From Pseudoalteromonas marina (GTDB taxonomy: Bacteria > Pseudomonadota > Gammaproteobacteria > Enterobacterales > Alteromonadaceae), in NCBI RefSeq assembly GCF_000238335.3, contig NZ_AHCB03000005.1:434001-498000 (forward strand): a stretch of DNA of 64,000 bases. The letters are read 5' to 3'. Under the pieces are notes generated by a model. It saw only the letters and a list, made by a program, of their open reading frames with translations, did no database searches and was not told where the DNA came from. Positions 8,363 through 16,687 of the stretch are shown here, in pieces (position 1 is the stretch's first letter; each line of letters opens with the position of its first letter). A program made the translations under genes and the position numbers.

Positions 8363-8671
8363 GAGTATTTCCTTATTAAATTCATTTGTCGTACCTACTA
8401 ACAAAAAGGGTGCCATGTTTTGTTTTTGTTTATTTTCAATGGTTTATGTTTTGTTACTTAAAAGGGAAGGTAAAAATTACACATTATGTGTGTAATTTTG
8501 TATGAGTACAGCAACAGAGTGTGAGGTATTTTGTATGATGTTAACTAAATCAATAGGTTGTAATGTTGCTATTTAGCAACACTATAGAAAATGAATATTA
8601 ATATGGTTCAGCATGTGTATAGGCGGTATTGATAATAATAGACGAGTTATTTACTGATAGAGTTTTCTGCA
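8363..8671. other. Divergent regulatory region between EF-hand cluster and sensor kinase operon
   Basis: A 309-base AT-rich spacer with no convincing gene. It contains the sigma-54-like element at 8400-8415 (minus strand). No similar element was found facing the kinase gene. Confidence 0.6.
8400..8415 (-). promoter_or_regulatory. Sigma-54-like (-24/-12) promoter for EF-hand cluster
   Basis: On the minus strand TGGCAC, five bases, then TTGTT: the -24 box is perfect and the -12 box differs from TTGCW at one position (GC to GT). It ends 38 bases before the ATG at 8362, leaving room for a start site and ribosome binding site. The adjacent operon encodes a sigma-54 activator. Confidence 0.55.
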
Positions 8672-10129
8672 ATGGCTGCAACGTTTACTAAACATTACAA
8701 TGCAATGCTTAATTGGCGCCCTAATTTAATAGGGCAGTTTGCGTTAAGTATGCTGCTGTCGTTATTGCCACTGTCTATAGTGGTCATTGTGTTTTTAAAT
8801 GCGTTAAATAAGCAGCTAGCAACCACTCAACAAATTGTGAGTAATAATTATCAGCTTACTAAATCGTTCGCTAGTTTAAAGCAAGACCTTAACAGCCTAG
8901 AGCGCGCAACAAGACAAAACTGGGTATTAAAAAGTGAAGCGCTCGACACCCTCATAGTTGATAAATGGCAATCTTCAGTACAAAGCATAAACGACCTTAA
9001 ACACATTAATACAAACCCAGATTACACACGCCAATGGGCACAGCTTTTAAATGTTTTACAAACAGCAAACCAGCAACTTGTTGAACAAAAAAAACAAGAT
9101 GCAGTGCTATTTATACCTGTAAGCGAGTTAATGACAGAGCTAACAATATGGCTTAAAAATAAAAACGAAGCGCAAATAACCCTTAACCAAAACGAGCTAG
9201 CTAGCCTACAAACGTCGTTTATAAATTGGCTGGTGGCACTTATTCCACTTACTTTATTGGTTGGTGGTGGCTTTTTATGGCGTATAAGTGGGCGCTTAAA
9301 GGGATTAACTAGGGTTATTGATAAGCTAGGGCAAGGGGATTGGCAGCAAAAAATAGCGGTAAAAGGCTCGTCAGAGTTAGTCGAACTTGGAGAAAAACTA
9401 CAGTGGGTACAAACTCAGCTGCATATGCTTGAGCAACAAAAAGATACGTTTTTACGCCACGTAACACACGAGCTTAAAACACCGCTTGCTTCTATGGTTG
9501 AAGGAACCGATTTACTAACAGATGAAATTGTTGGCCCCATTAATGACGAACAAAAAGCAGTGCTTTCCCTTATAACTCAATCTATGGTGCGCCTTCGCAT
9601 GATGATAGACAGCCTACTGAGTTATAACGCTATTAGATCAACAATAAACAGCTCAAGCGAGGTTAATATTGATCATTTAATTAAAAAAATTAATGGCCAT
9701 TTTGAGCATCGTCTAACAGCTCGAAAGCAACGTATTCAGTGGCAAAACTCTGTTTCAAGCACTGTTATTGCGCTTCCTAATGAACTAATAGAAATGATGT
9801 TAATTCAGTTAATTTCAAATAGCTTAAAATTTTCTGATGATAACCAAGGTGTGACTGTAAATTTAAAATGCGAGCAACATCAGCTGTGTTTGGTTGTGGC
9901 CGATAATGGCTGTGGCATTAAAGAGCACGAAATAAACCATATTTTTAGTGCGTTTTATCAAGGTAAACATGACCAAAGCATTACCTTACAAGGCAGTGGT
10001 TTGGGCCTAACAATAGTAAAAGAGACGGTTGAGCAGCTACAAGGCACATTAAGTGTTGAGAAAAATAAACCACACGGTTGCCGTTTTTTAATAAAAATAC
10101 CAATCAGTAAAAGTTTAGGAGTTAATTAA
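8672..10129 (+). CDS. glrK: Sensor histidine kinase, GlrK/QseE type
   Basis: 485 residues. Two membrane segments (about 21-43 and 185-205) bracket a largely helical periplasmic domain; a HAMP linker follows, then a HisKA motif 'HVTHELKTPLASM' with His266 and a HATPase domain ('LISNSLKFSDDN', 'DNGCGI', 'GSGLGLTIVKE'). The gene order kinase, small lipoprotein, sigma-54 response regulator is that of glrK-qseG-glrR in enterobacteria, where it controls the small RNA glmY. Here the downstream target may differ: the divergent neighbour is the EF-hand cluster. The stop is 2 bases from the next start. Confidence 0.85.
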   Translation: MAATFTKHYNAMLNWRPNLIGQFALSMLLSLLPLSIVVIVFLNALNKQLATTQQIVSNNYQLTKSFASLKQDLNSLERATRQNWVLKSEALDTLIVDKWQSSVQSINDLKHINTNPDYTRQWAQLLNVLQTANQQLVEQKKQDAVLFIPVSELMTELTIWLKNKNEAQITLNQNELASLQTSFINWLVALIPLTLLVGGGFLWRISGRLKGLTRVIDKLGQGDWQQKIAVKGSSELVELGEKLQWVQTQLHMLEQQKDTFLRHVTHELKTPLASMVEGTDLLTDEIVGPINDEQKAVLSLITQSMVRLRMMIDSLLSYNAIRSTINSSSEVNIDHLIKKINGHFEHRLTARKQRIQWQNSVSSTVIALPNELIEMMLIQLISNSLKFSDDNQGVTVNLKCEQHQLCLVVADNGCGIKEHEINHIFSAFYQGKHDQSITLQGSGLGLTIVKETVEQLQGTLSVEKNKPHGCRFLIKIPISKSLGVN

Positions 10130-10131
10130 CA

Positions 10132-10647
10132 ATGCGCATACTCACTATTTTATGTGTGCTTGCAGGTAGCCTAATTGTATCGGGTTGTGAGCTTAATAAT
10201 GGCACGCAAGCGCAGGGCGGTAATAAAACATCAAATACTAAAAACGTATCTCCTAGCCCCAAGCCAATGCCTAAATTAGCCCCTGTTTATCCCTCTACTG
10301 AGCGGGTTATAGCGCTTCATGCAAATCAATGTGGTGGGTTTACATTGCCACCAACAAAGCGGTCATTTAAAGGTGAAAATGAGCTAAAAGCATTTTTTAA
10401 ATTTATGTGCTTAAAAGTAAGTACCGACCCAAATACAGTAATGACCAAGTTACTCAAACTCGACCTAGCCTATTTTTGGCCTGATGATATAAAGCAGTAT
10501 TTATGGCTGCAAAAACAGCAGATTACCTTACAAATAAATGCTCAAAAAGAGCAACAAGCACTTAATAACCAAATGCAGAAAACCCTGTCGTCGCTGGCAG
10601 ATATAGAGCAGCAGCTATTACTTCGCGAAGACACTAAGGAGCAGTAA
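10132..10647 (+). CDS. qseG: QseG-like lipoprotein
   Basis: 171 residues with a lipoprotein signal peptide and lipobox 'IVSGC' (Cys19), a Pro/Lys-rich linker, then an alpha-helical domain with a predicted coiled coil at about 130-165 ('EQQALNNQMQKTLSSLADIEQQ'). Its position between kinase and sigma-54 regulator matches QseG/YfhG, an outer-membrane lipoprotein that interacts with the GlrK sensor in E. coli. Sequence identity to QseG cannot be judged by eye, so the symbol rests on context and architecture. It is packed within 2 bases of both neighbours. Confidence 0.65.
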   Translation: MRILTILCVLAGSLIVSGCELNNGTQAQGGNKTSNTKNVSPSPKPMPKLAPVYPSTERVIALHANQCGGFTLPPTKRSFKGENELKAFFKFMCLKVSTDPNTVMTKLLKLDLAYFWPDDIKQYLWLQKQQITLQINAQKEQQALNNQMQKTLSSLADIEQQLLLREDTKEQ

Positions 10648-10649
10648 CC

Positions 10650-11999
10650 ATGGCCACAAATAGTCCGCACAAAGCAAAAGTGTTATTAGTTGATGACGAT
10701 GCAAGTTTATTAAAGTTGCTTGCTATTCGTATTGAATCAAAAGGCTATCAAGTAACAACTTGTGAAAGTGGCTTAGCAGCGCTACAAATTTTAAAAAGTC
10801 ACGTGTTTGATGCCGTAATTACCGACTTACGAATGGATGAAATGGACGGCATGGCGCTGCATCGTCAACTGCAAAGCCGATACCCTGCATTACCAGTAAT
10901 TATGATGACAGCGCATGGCTCTATTCCCGATGCGGTTGAAGCCACTAAACAAGGCATTTTTGCCTTCATTACTAAACCGGTCGATAAAGACGAGCTATTT
11001 GATAGCCTTGCAAATGCAATAGACATTCACGGTGTAAATACCGATGAAGCCCCATCAAAAAGTAATATAGTAACGCGCAGTGGTGCCATGTTGCACTTGC
11101 TTGAACAAGTTAAGTTACTTGGGCCTACTCACGTTAATGTGCTTATTTCGGGTGCTAGTGGAACGGGTAAGGAGTTATTAGCGCAGGCTATTCATCAGCA
11201 TAGCCAAGTAAGTAACGGGCCCTTTGTGGCTATAAATTGTGGTGCTGTACCAGGGGAGCTTTTAGAATCTGAATTATTTGGCCATAAAAAAGGAGCGTTT
11301 ACTGGTGCTGTAAAAGACCACCAAGGTTTATTTCAGCAAGCGCAGGGCGGTACATTATTTTTAGATGAAATTGGCGATATGCCCCTTAATCTGCAAGTAA
11401 AGTTACTGCGTGTACTGCAAGAAAAAACCATTCGCCCAGTGGGTTTTCAAGAGGAGATCTCAATTGATGTGCGTATTGTATCGGCAACTCACAAAAACTT
11501 ACCCGAAGCCATCAAAAACCAACAGTTTAGAGAAGATTTATACTACCGCCTAAATGTGGTTAATTTAAAATTACCACCACTGTGTGAACGCCGTGAGGAC
11601 ATAAGCCTACTAGCCCAATACTTTAGCGCAAGTATCGCTAAACGAATGAACCAAAATGAAAAACATTTTGCCAATGATGCTATGCACGCATTGGTACGTT
11701 ATGATTGGCCGGGAAATATTCGTCAGTTACAAAATGTTGTTGAACAAGTGGTAGCCTTAACACCCGGTGAGGTTATTTCAGCGCATTTAGTCTTAGCAGC
11801 ACTCGATAGCAACGAAAAAAGTGTAGAGCCGCTCTCATTAAACGACGCTAAAAAAGAGTTTGAACGTGATTACGTTATTAATACGCTAAAAATGGCAGGC
11901 GGCAACGTAGCAGAAGGCGCCAAGCTTGCTAAGCGTAATCGTTCAGACTTTTATAAACTCATTAAAAAACACAATATTGATGTTGATAGTTTGGCGTAA
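10650..11999 (+). CDS. glrR: Sigma-54-dependent response regulator, GlrR/QseF type
   Basis: 449 residues in three domains. Receiver (about 8-125) with phosphoacceptor Asp59 in '[12 protein letters not shown]' and '[11 protein letters not shown]'. AAA+ sigma-54 interaction domain (about 145-375) with Walker A '[12 protein letters not shown]', the sigma-54 contact 'GAFTGA' and '[14 protein letters not shown]'. A C-terminal Fis-type helix-turn-helix ('[22 protein letters not shown]'), with the GlrR-like 'RSDFYKLI' ending. It activates sigma-54 promoters when phosphorylated by the kinase. The last gene of the three-gene operon; DUF1543 follows after 18 bases and may be cotranscribed. Confidence 0.9.
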   Translation: MATNSPHKAKVLLVDDDASLLKLLAIRIESKGYQVTTCESGLAALQILKSHVFDAVITDLRMDEMDGMALHRQLQSRYPALPVIMMTAHGSIPDAVEATKQGIFAFITKPVDKDELFDSLANAIDIHGVNTDEAPSKSNIVTRSGAMLHLLEQVKLLGPTHVNVLISGASGTGKELLAQAIHQHSQVSNGPFVAINCGAVPGELLESELFGHKKGAFTGAVKDHQGLFQQAQGGTLFLDEIGDMPLNLQVKLLRVLQEKTIRPVGFQEEISIDVRIVSATHKNLPEAIKNQQFREDLYYRLNVVNLKLPPLCERREDISLLAQYFSASIAKRMNQNEKHFANDAMHALVRYDWPGNIRQLQNVVEQVVALTPGEVISAHLVLAALDSNEKSVEPLSLNDAKKEFERDYVINTLKMAGGNVAEGAKLAKRNRSDFYKLIKKHNIDVDSLA

Positions 12000-12017
12000 A
12001 AAATTAAAGGAATCCTC

Positions 12018-12518
12018 ATGCAGTTATTTATGGTGTATTTAGGCGGGCGAATTCAAGGCTGCCACATAGAAATGCACGACATTCGCTTTGTAGTTGGGCA
12101 AAACATAGAGCAAACCTACACCAAATTAAAAAGCCAATGGGTTGGCGACAAAAACAGCGTACACATGGATAGTTTTATGGCTGTTAACAATATTGATGGC
12201 TACAAAGTAGAAGTGGTAGAGGGTTATGTTGAACAAAATAAACAGCTTTATTTTGTAAACTTAGGCGCTTACAGAAGCGACTCAATGGCAGAGCAACACG
12301 ACTTTGCATTATATGTAGCAAGCAGTAGTGAAGAGGCAAAGCAGCGAGCTAAACATGATTTATTAGCAGGCCTAAGCCATATTCATAAAGACGACTTACA
12401 CGACGTAGACGATTGCTTTGCAATTGATTTACTCGACAGCCAATTAACAATAAAACTTAGCCCAAGCGGGCTTTCACAACCCATAAAACCGGATTGGTTT
12501 GGTTACCATGTTTTATAA
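12018..12518 (+). CDS. DUF1543 domain protein
   Basis: A 166-residue cytosolic protein with the DUF1543 pattern near the start ('MVYLGGRIQGCHIEMHDIRF') and a second similar half ('YFVNLGAYRSDSMAEQHDF'), suggesting an internal duplication of the domain. Function is unknown. An AAAGGAA ribosome binding site precedes the ATG. It follows glrR by 18 bases on the same strand and may be part of the operon. Confidence 0.75.
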   Translation: MQLFMVYLGGRIQGCHIEMHDIRFVVGQNIEQTYTKLKSQWVGDKNSVHMDSFMAVNNIDGYKVEVVEGYVEQNKQLYFVNLGAYRSDSMAEQHDFALYVASSSEEAKQRAKHDLLAGLSHIHKDDLHDVDDCFAIDLLDSQLTIKLSPSGLSQPIKPDWFGYHVL

Positions 12519-12561
12519 GTTAAGTAACCTGCACACTGAATAATAAAGCTATTTTAAGCCG

Positions 12562-12789
12562 CTATTTTTCTTGCTCGTTTTGCTCATTTTTTTCACTGTT
12601 TGATGCCAGCTTAAAAGCCACAATAACTAAGCCAAACATAGCAAACGGCAAGGCTGCTAACATATACTCAACCATGTTGCTCTCTTGAAAGTTAGCTTGC
12701 AATAAAAAGTGCCCCGCCACACACATAACAATAACAACGAGTAAAATTGGCAGCAGCATGAGCTCTTTTTTTGATGAATGATTTTTCAT
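12562..12789 (-). CDS. Small two-helix membrane protein
   Basis: 75 residues with two hydrophobic helices (about 11-32 and 40-62) and a strongly charged C-terminus 'NSEKNEQNEQEK'. No family was recognised. It is a single gene on the minus strand between DUF1543 and cca. Codon use looks like its neighbours. Membrane location is inferred from hydrophobicity only. Confidence 0.55.
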   Translation of the reverse strand: MKNHSSKKELMLLPILLVVIVMCVAGHFLLQANFQESNMVEYMLAALPFAMFGLVIVAFKLASNSEKNEQNEQEK

Positions 12790-12912
12790 TGAATAACAGC
12801 TTAAACAAAAAATGATGCGCTATTGTAATGAGCTTGCATATGCTTGGCAAACCACAACGCTTTTAATGATATGATTGCCATAAATGAAGTTTGTAATTAG
12901 TGTGGAAACAAC

Positions 12913-14166
12913 GTGAAAAGTAGCTTAAAAAACGTTTACCTAGTCGGTGGAGCAGTACGCGATAAACTGCTAAACATTGCATCAAAAGATAACGATTATG
13001 TGGTTATTGGCGAAACGCCCAGTTCCATGGAGTCGCTTGGCTTTTTACCAATAGGTAGCGACTTTCCTGTTTATTTGCACCCAAAAACAAAAGAAGAATA
13101 CGCACTAGGGCGTACCGAACGAAAAAGCGGTAAGGGTTATACAGGCTTTGTAGTAGACGCCAGCCCTAGCGTAACACTTGAAGAAGACCTCGCAAGGCGC
13201 GACTTAACCATAAACTCTATGGCGCTTGACGAAAACGGTAAAATTATTGACCCTTTTAATGGCCAACACGATTTACAAAACAAAATACTGCGCCACACTA
13301 CACACGCTTTTGTAGAAGACCCTGTGCGAGTGCTGCGTATTGCACGGTTTTTAGCGCGTTACGGCAGCGATTGGCAAATCCATCCCAGCACTTATGCATT
13401 AATGCGAGAGCTTAAAAACAAAGGCGAGCTTAACCACTTAGTGCCTGAACGTGTATGGTTAGAAACCGAAAAAGCGCTTGGCGAAAAACACCCCGAGCTT
13501 TACTTTCAAGCATTAGATGGGCTGGGCATTTTTCCTGAAATAGAACAAATGAAAAACGTACCACAACCTGCCAATCATCACCCTGAAGGCGATGTATTTG
13601 TGCATACAATGTTGGTGCTTAGGCGTGCGGCCGACTTAAATTTTAATTCAGAAACCCGCTTTGCTGCGCTTACCCACGATTTTGGCAAAGCCCTTAGCTA
13701 TAAAATACGCGGCAATTTACGCGGTCACGAACGCGAAGGTGTAGCGGTGGTAGAGTCATTTTGTAATCGTTTAAAAGTGCCTAATCGTTTTCGTGATATT
13801 GGCGTATTGACGAGCGATAATCACACTTTATGCCATACGATTGATCAGCTTAGGCCGCAAACTATTCATAAATTAATTGTCACTAATTTAAATGGTTTGG
13901 TGCACCCTGAGCGCTTTTTAGCATTTACTCAGGCCTGCCAATGTGACGCGCAAGGCCGCGGAGAAACACTGGTTAATAAGCCTTACCCGCAGGCAATTAA
14001 GTTGCGCGCCATTCATAGTAAATTACAGCAAATGGATAAAAAGCACATAGTGCAAGAGGCGCTTAAAAGTGGCAAAAAAGGCCCAGAAATAGGCGAGGCA
14101 GTAAAGCTAGCAGAAATAAACTGTATCAAAGCGTTTTTAAGTGATGAGCCAAGTACAACAAGCTAA
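12913..14166 (+). CDS. cca: CCA tRNA nucleotidyltransferase with HD domain
   Basis: 417 residues, similar to E. coli Cca (412). It adds or repairs the 3' CCA of tRNAs. The N-terminal 'YLVGGAVRDKLLN' and 'DNDYVV' form the catalytic nucleotidyltransferase core; 'RRDLTINSMA' follows. The C-terminal HD domain includes 'HTMLVLRRAADL' and 'ALTHDFGKAL', giving possible phosphodiesterase/phosphatase activity as in the multifunctional bacterial type. Start is GTG at 12913. It marks the left edge of the accessory block. Confidence 0.95.
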   Translation: MKSSLKNVYLVGGAVRDKLLNIASKDNDYVVIGETPSSMESLGFLPIGSDFPVYLHPKTKEEYALGRTERKSGKGYTGFVVDASPSVTLEEDLARRDLTINSMALDENGKIIDPFNGQHDLQNKILRHTTHAFVEDPVRVLRIARFLARYGSDWQIHPSTYALMRELKNKGELNHLVPERVWLETEKALGEKHPELYFQALDGLGIFPEIEQMKNVPQPANHHPEGDVFVHTMLVLRRAADLNFNSETRFAALTHDFGKALSYKIRGNLRGHEREGVAVVESFCNRLKVPNRFRDIGVLTSDNHTLCHTIDQLRPQTIHKLIVTNLNGLVHPERFLAFTQACQCDAQGRGETLVNKPYPQAIKLRAIHSKLQQMDKKHIVQEALKSGKKGPEIGEAVKLAEINCIKAFLSDEPSTTS

Positions 14167-14176
14167 CTAGTGTAAA

Positions 14177-14356
14177 TTAAGTCAAGTATTGAGATACGCC
14201 TTGCACCTCAAGGCGCGGTACTTTTTGAAGGTCGTTTATTTGCGTATGCTGTGGTTTGTTTGCCTCTGGCTCAGCGTTTTTGTCTGATTTATATAAACTA
14301 AAAATAAAGTCGAGCTCTTCTCGTTCAAGTGATGGGGTCACGGCAAATCCTACTGC
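14177..14356 (-). pseudogene. Gene 3' remnant at cassette-block boundary
   Basis: An open minus-strand frame of 59 codons with protein-like composition ('SLEREELDFIFSLYKS', then 'KVPRLEVQG') but no ATG and no ribosome binding site. It is bounded upstream by a stop at 14357-14359, eight bases from the attC-like core. It reads as the tail of a gene cut where the cassette block begins. The parent gene was not recognised. Confidence 0.35.
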
Positions 14357-14359
14357 TTA

Positions 14360-14371
14360 ATGCGTTAATAT
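14360..14371 (+). repeat. Putative left boundary of cassette array (R'-like core)
   Basis: GCGTTAATA resembles the right-hand core box of the downstream attC sites (GCGTTATGT, GCGTTAGGT). The cassette that follows has R'' ACTTAAC, whose complement GTTAAGT shares the first five bases with GTTAATA. No R'' or stem is evident to the left. Confidence 0.35.
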
Positions 14372-14658
14372 AGTCCCAGAGTATGTGAACGCGACTGAAT
14401 TAAAGGTGAATAGTTACAAAGGAAGGTGACTGTTTATTTCCTCACTGTTTATTAGTACATTACTTTTCTGTCTAATATTACTGATCTCTACCATTTTGGG
14501 GTATTTCTACATTTAGAATATTTTGAATGCTATATAACTATTTGTTTACATGCGCTTATTAGCTGGCTACATTGGATTGATTGTAATATTTGGACATATG
14601 CCGGTTTATAAAGCGACACATGTCGGATACAAAGTTGTTAAATGCACATGGAGCTTCG

Positions 14659-15084
14659 GTGAAATTTTCAATATTAATACTACTAACTTTATCTTTTTCT
14701 TTATTCGCAGAAGAAAAGTTAGATTGTGAGAAAGCTTGGACAACTATTGATGTTAATAGGTGTATGTCTATTGATTTAGCTGAGGTTGAAAAGGTAATGG
14801 AAAAATACCTTGCTAAAAGCCTTGAGCGATATAAAGAAGATAAGGTATCACTTAAATCAATAGAAGAGTCACAGGATTTATGGTTAGCATATCGTAATTC
14901 TCATTGTGGCGCTGTATATGATACATGGCGAGATGGCACTATCAGGACATCAATGGGGCTAGGTTGTAAAATTGACATTACTCAGCAACGTACTAAAAAG
15001 CTTTGGTTATACTTTTTAACTTATATGGACTCAACTCCAGCAATTTTACCAGAGCCAAAACCATATAAACCAAAAAGCTATTAG
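14659..15084 (+). CDS. Cassette gene: LprI/DUF1311-type exported protein
   Basis: 141 residues from GTG at 14659, chosen because GGAG lies 5 bases upstream and it gives a clean signal peptide ('ILILLTLSFSLFAEE'). The mature part has the DUF1311/LprI pattern: 'LDCEKAWTTIDVNRCM', then 'LKSIEESQDLWLAYRNSHC' and a later Cys in 'LGCKID'. LprI-family proteins include lysozyme inhibitors in mycobacteria; here that role is only a family-level possibility. It is the gene of the first recognised cassette and is followed 11 bases later by attC site A. Confidence 0.7.
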   Translation: MKFSILILLTLSFSLFAEEKLDCEKAWTTIDVNRCMSIDLAEVEKVMEKYLAKSLERYKEDKVSLKSIEESQDLWLAYRNSHCGAVYDTWRDGTIRTSMGLGCKIDITQQRTKKLWLYFLTYMDSTPAILPEPKPYKPKSY

Positions 15085-15094
15085 GCATAAGTGC

Positions 15095-15197
15095 ACTTAA
15101 CAAGGCCGTTAAACCAAGGACACAAAACAGCAGGCTTGTGCTCCTTCGTCGCCAATTTTAGCCTGCTATTTTGTGCCGTTTACGACAAGCGTTATGT
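15095..15197 (+). repeat. attC site A
   Basis: Left core ACTTAAC at 15095-15101, right core GCGTTATGT ending at 15197. Stem arms 15121-15136 and 15160-15175 pair at 15 of 16 positions. It follows the LprI-type gene directly. Confidence 0.8.
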
Positions 15198-15212
15198 GGC
15201 ATGGAAGGTTAA

Positions 15213-15641
15213 GTGAAAATATTTATCGGAATTGTAGTTTTAACGTCAGCTTTGATTGCGATTATTGCCTTTAGCAACCAGGCTCAAGTGTTCTTACTCC
15301 ACAAGATGTACTCTCTAGGTTCTGGTATAGACGATGGGGCAACAGAGTTATTTATTCGTAATAAACACCGCTACAAATCTGTTGTTTTGGAATTACTTAA
15401 TGCTGAAACTCCCAACACTTACAAAGCTCAAGCTTCTTTTTTGTTTGGCGAGCTACTATTAGATGACCCTGAAATTCATGAAAAGATAGAAGATATTTCG
15501 GTTAATCACCCAAACAAACAAATTAGATGCTTTTGGTTTGATGTACTGGATGGTCGGTTCGAGCATGAGCTTATAGCAGGTAGTGAATCTAGTAAGTTTG
15601 CTACTTATGTGGTTAAAGACAAAGGAAGTAGGTGCGAGTAA
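15213..15641 (+). CDS. Cassette gene: membrane-anchored protein, unknown function
   Basis: 142 residues with an N-terminal membrane anchor or uncleaved signal (about 3-20, 'FIGIVVLTSALIAIIAF') and a soluble alpha-helical remainder. No family recognised; the run of short helices ('YKAQASFLFGELLLDDPEIHEKI') resembles helical-repeat scaffolds but this is weak. Start is GTG at 15213 with a GGAAGG ribosome binding site. The gene sits 16 bases after attC A and its stop lies 6 bases before attC B, as in a typical cassette. Confidence 0.65.
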   Translation: MKIFIGIVVLTSALIAIIAFSNQAQVFLLHKMYSLGSGIDDGATELFIRNKHRYKSVVLELLNAETPNTYKAQASFLFGELLLDDPEIHEKIEDISVNHPNKQIRCFWFDVLDGRFEHELIAGSESSKFATYVVKDKGSRCE

Positions 15642-15646
15642 ATGCC

Positions 15647-15752
15647 ACATAACAAAAAAATTAAGTCACTCACTGCGTTCGCTGGGACGCAAACATGTGG
15701 GCTGCTTCGCATTATAGCCCACATGTTTGCGCCCCTTATTTAGAAGTTATGT
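15647..15752 (+). repeat. attC site B
   Basis: Left core ACATAAC at 15647-15653 and right core GTTATGT at 15746-15752. Perfect 16-base stem arms at 15688-15703 and 15716-15731. The left core is the exact complement of the right core of site A, which bounds the same cassette. Confidence 0.85.
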
Positions 15753-15768
15753 TTTCATGGAGCCCGTA

Positions 15769-16134
15769 GTGAGTTCAAGTAACTGGGATAGTGCTGTAAT
15801 AAAAAGTATTGGCTATGTTGGTATAGGAATCGCCGTTTGGTTTTTATTCAATGGACTGGCACCTTCATCACTTGATGATATTTATGGACTTGCCGTTACT
15901 TTTTTACTTTATATTAGTGTTTACCTACTAATTTCTATCGTTGGTTGGTTAGTTGTTGGCTTTCCTGTTCACTGGTTTGTAAAAAAGTACACTAACGGCT
16001 CTTATGCTTTTTATATCGCAATACCACTAATAGTTGTTGTTGGTGGCTTGTTTAACAACACTCCTCAAATATTAGGTTTGGCGGCATTATTTCAAGCCTT
16101 TTTGTTTAGGTATTATCTGAACAAAAAAACATAA
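15769..16134 (+). CDS. Cassette gene: polytopic membrane protein, unknown function
   Basis: 121 residues from GTG at 15769, which has GGAG six bases upstream; an ATG at 15757 and a TTG at 15727 are in frame, but the latter lies inside attC B. Four hydrophobic segments (roughly 12-28, 36-58, 75-92 and 95-113) predict an integral membrane protein. No family recognised. The stop codon TAA is part of the left core of attC C (ACATAACAA), a common cassette arrangement. Confidence 0.6.
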   Translation: MSSSNWDSAVIKSIGYVGIGIAVWFLFNGLAPSSLDDIYGLAVTFLLYISVYLLISIVGWLVVGFPVHWFVKKYTNGSYAFYIAIPLIVVVGGLFNNTPQILGLAALFQAFLFRYYLNKKT

Positions 16135-16229
16135 CAAGGGTTTTCAAGTCGGACAAATTACAGTTGGCTTTTGTTCGTACCTCACTTATTTTAGCCAACA
16201 ACAATTTGCCGCTTAAAGCGGCGTTAGGT
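16129..16229 (+). repeat. attC site C
   Basis: Left core ACATAAC at 16129-16135, right core GTTAGGT at 16223-16229. Stem arms 16154-16169 and 16193-16208 with an internal 3-base mismatch. Inner arm AGTTGGCT/AGCCAAC is shared with sites D and E. Its left core is the complement of the right core of site B. Confidence 0.85.
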
Positions 16230-16248
16230 ATTCAGGGAAGGTTCGAGT

Positions 16249-16587
16249 TTGTTTAATCTATTAAAATTTATAAGCATCGTTTTACAATGCTTTTTACTCT
16301 TATCATTATTTAACTTCTTTTCAGGTTTATATTCCGCATTCCTAGAATTATCTACAAACGATCCTAAATTGTTAGCAGGTCATATATCGACAGGCATAGT
16401 GCTTTCTCTTATCCAAATAATTCCTGCTTTAATCGGTCTAATTATCAGTGTTTGGTTATTGAACAAAAACCATAGCTCCAAGTTGTTTGTTATTTATTGC
16501 AAATACTTCGCGTATATATGGCTTTTATTTATTCCTATTGGTACATTCTTAGGTGTTAAGCAACTAAAAAGGTTAAAGAATACCTAA
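16249..16587 (+). CDS. Cassette gene: small membrane protein with IPIGTFLG tail motif
   Basis: 112 residues from a TTG start with GGGAAGG about 8 bases upstream; no ATG is available. Three hydrophobic segments (about 5-30, 45-70 and 82-100). The C-terminal stretch 'LLFIPIGTFLGVKQLKRL' is shared with the product of the gene at 17665 ('LFLIPIGTFLGLTGLIML'), so the two are probably members of one small membrane family. Function unknown. The stop overlaps the left core of attC D. Confidence 0.6.
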   Translation: MFNLLKFISIVLQCFLLLSLFNFFSGLYSAFLELSTNDPKLLAGHISTGIVLSLIQIIPALIGLIISVWLLNKNHSSKLFVIYCKYFAYIWLLFIPIGTFLGVKQLKRLKNT

Positions 16588-16681
16588 CAAGGCATTAAAG
16601 CAGGAAAATTTACAGTTGGCTGTTTTCACTGCGTTCAACATTTTAGCCAACTACAAATTTCCTCTTAATGAAGCGTTAGGA
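16582..16681 (+). repeat. attC site D
   Basis: Left core ACCTAAC at 16582-16588, right core GTTAGGA at 16675-16681. Stem arms 16603-16621 and 16645-16662. The left core is the exact complement of the right core of site C. The right core also supplies the AGGAG ribosome binding site of the next gene. Confidence 0.85.
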
Positions 16682-16687
16682 GTACCA

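Larger units (their letters stand above)
14167..14658. other. Region without a firm gene at left edge of cassette block
   Basis: Contains a 59-codon minus-strand frame without a start (14177-14356), an attC R'-like core GCGTTAATA at 14362-14370, and a possible 28-residue hydrophobic peptide at 14430-14516 that would need a CTG start. The rest looks like untranslated leader of the first cassette. Confidence 0.5.

Noticed and set aside
8570..8671. Sigma-54 promoter for the sensor kinase operon
   Set aside because: No TGGCAC-N5-TTGC match facing the kinase gene was found.
15727..15768. Upstream TTG start for the cassette membrane protein
   Set aside because: It lies in the right arm of attC B; GTG 15769 has GGAG at good spacing.
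16616..16687. N-terminal extension of the Sel1-like cassette protein
   Set aside because: It translates the attC D palindrome; the ATG at 16688 has AGGAG and a signal peptide.
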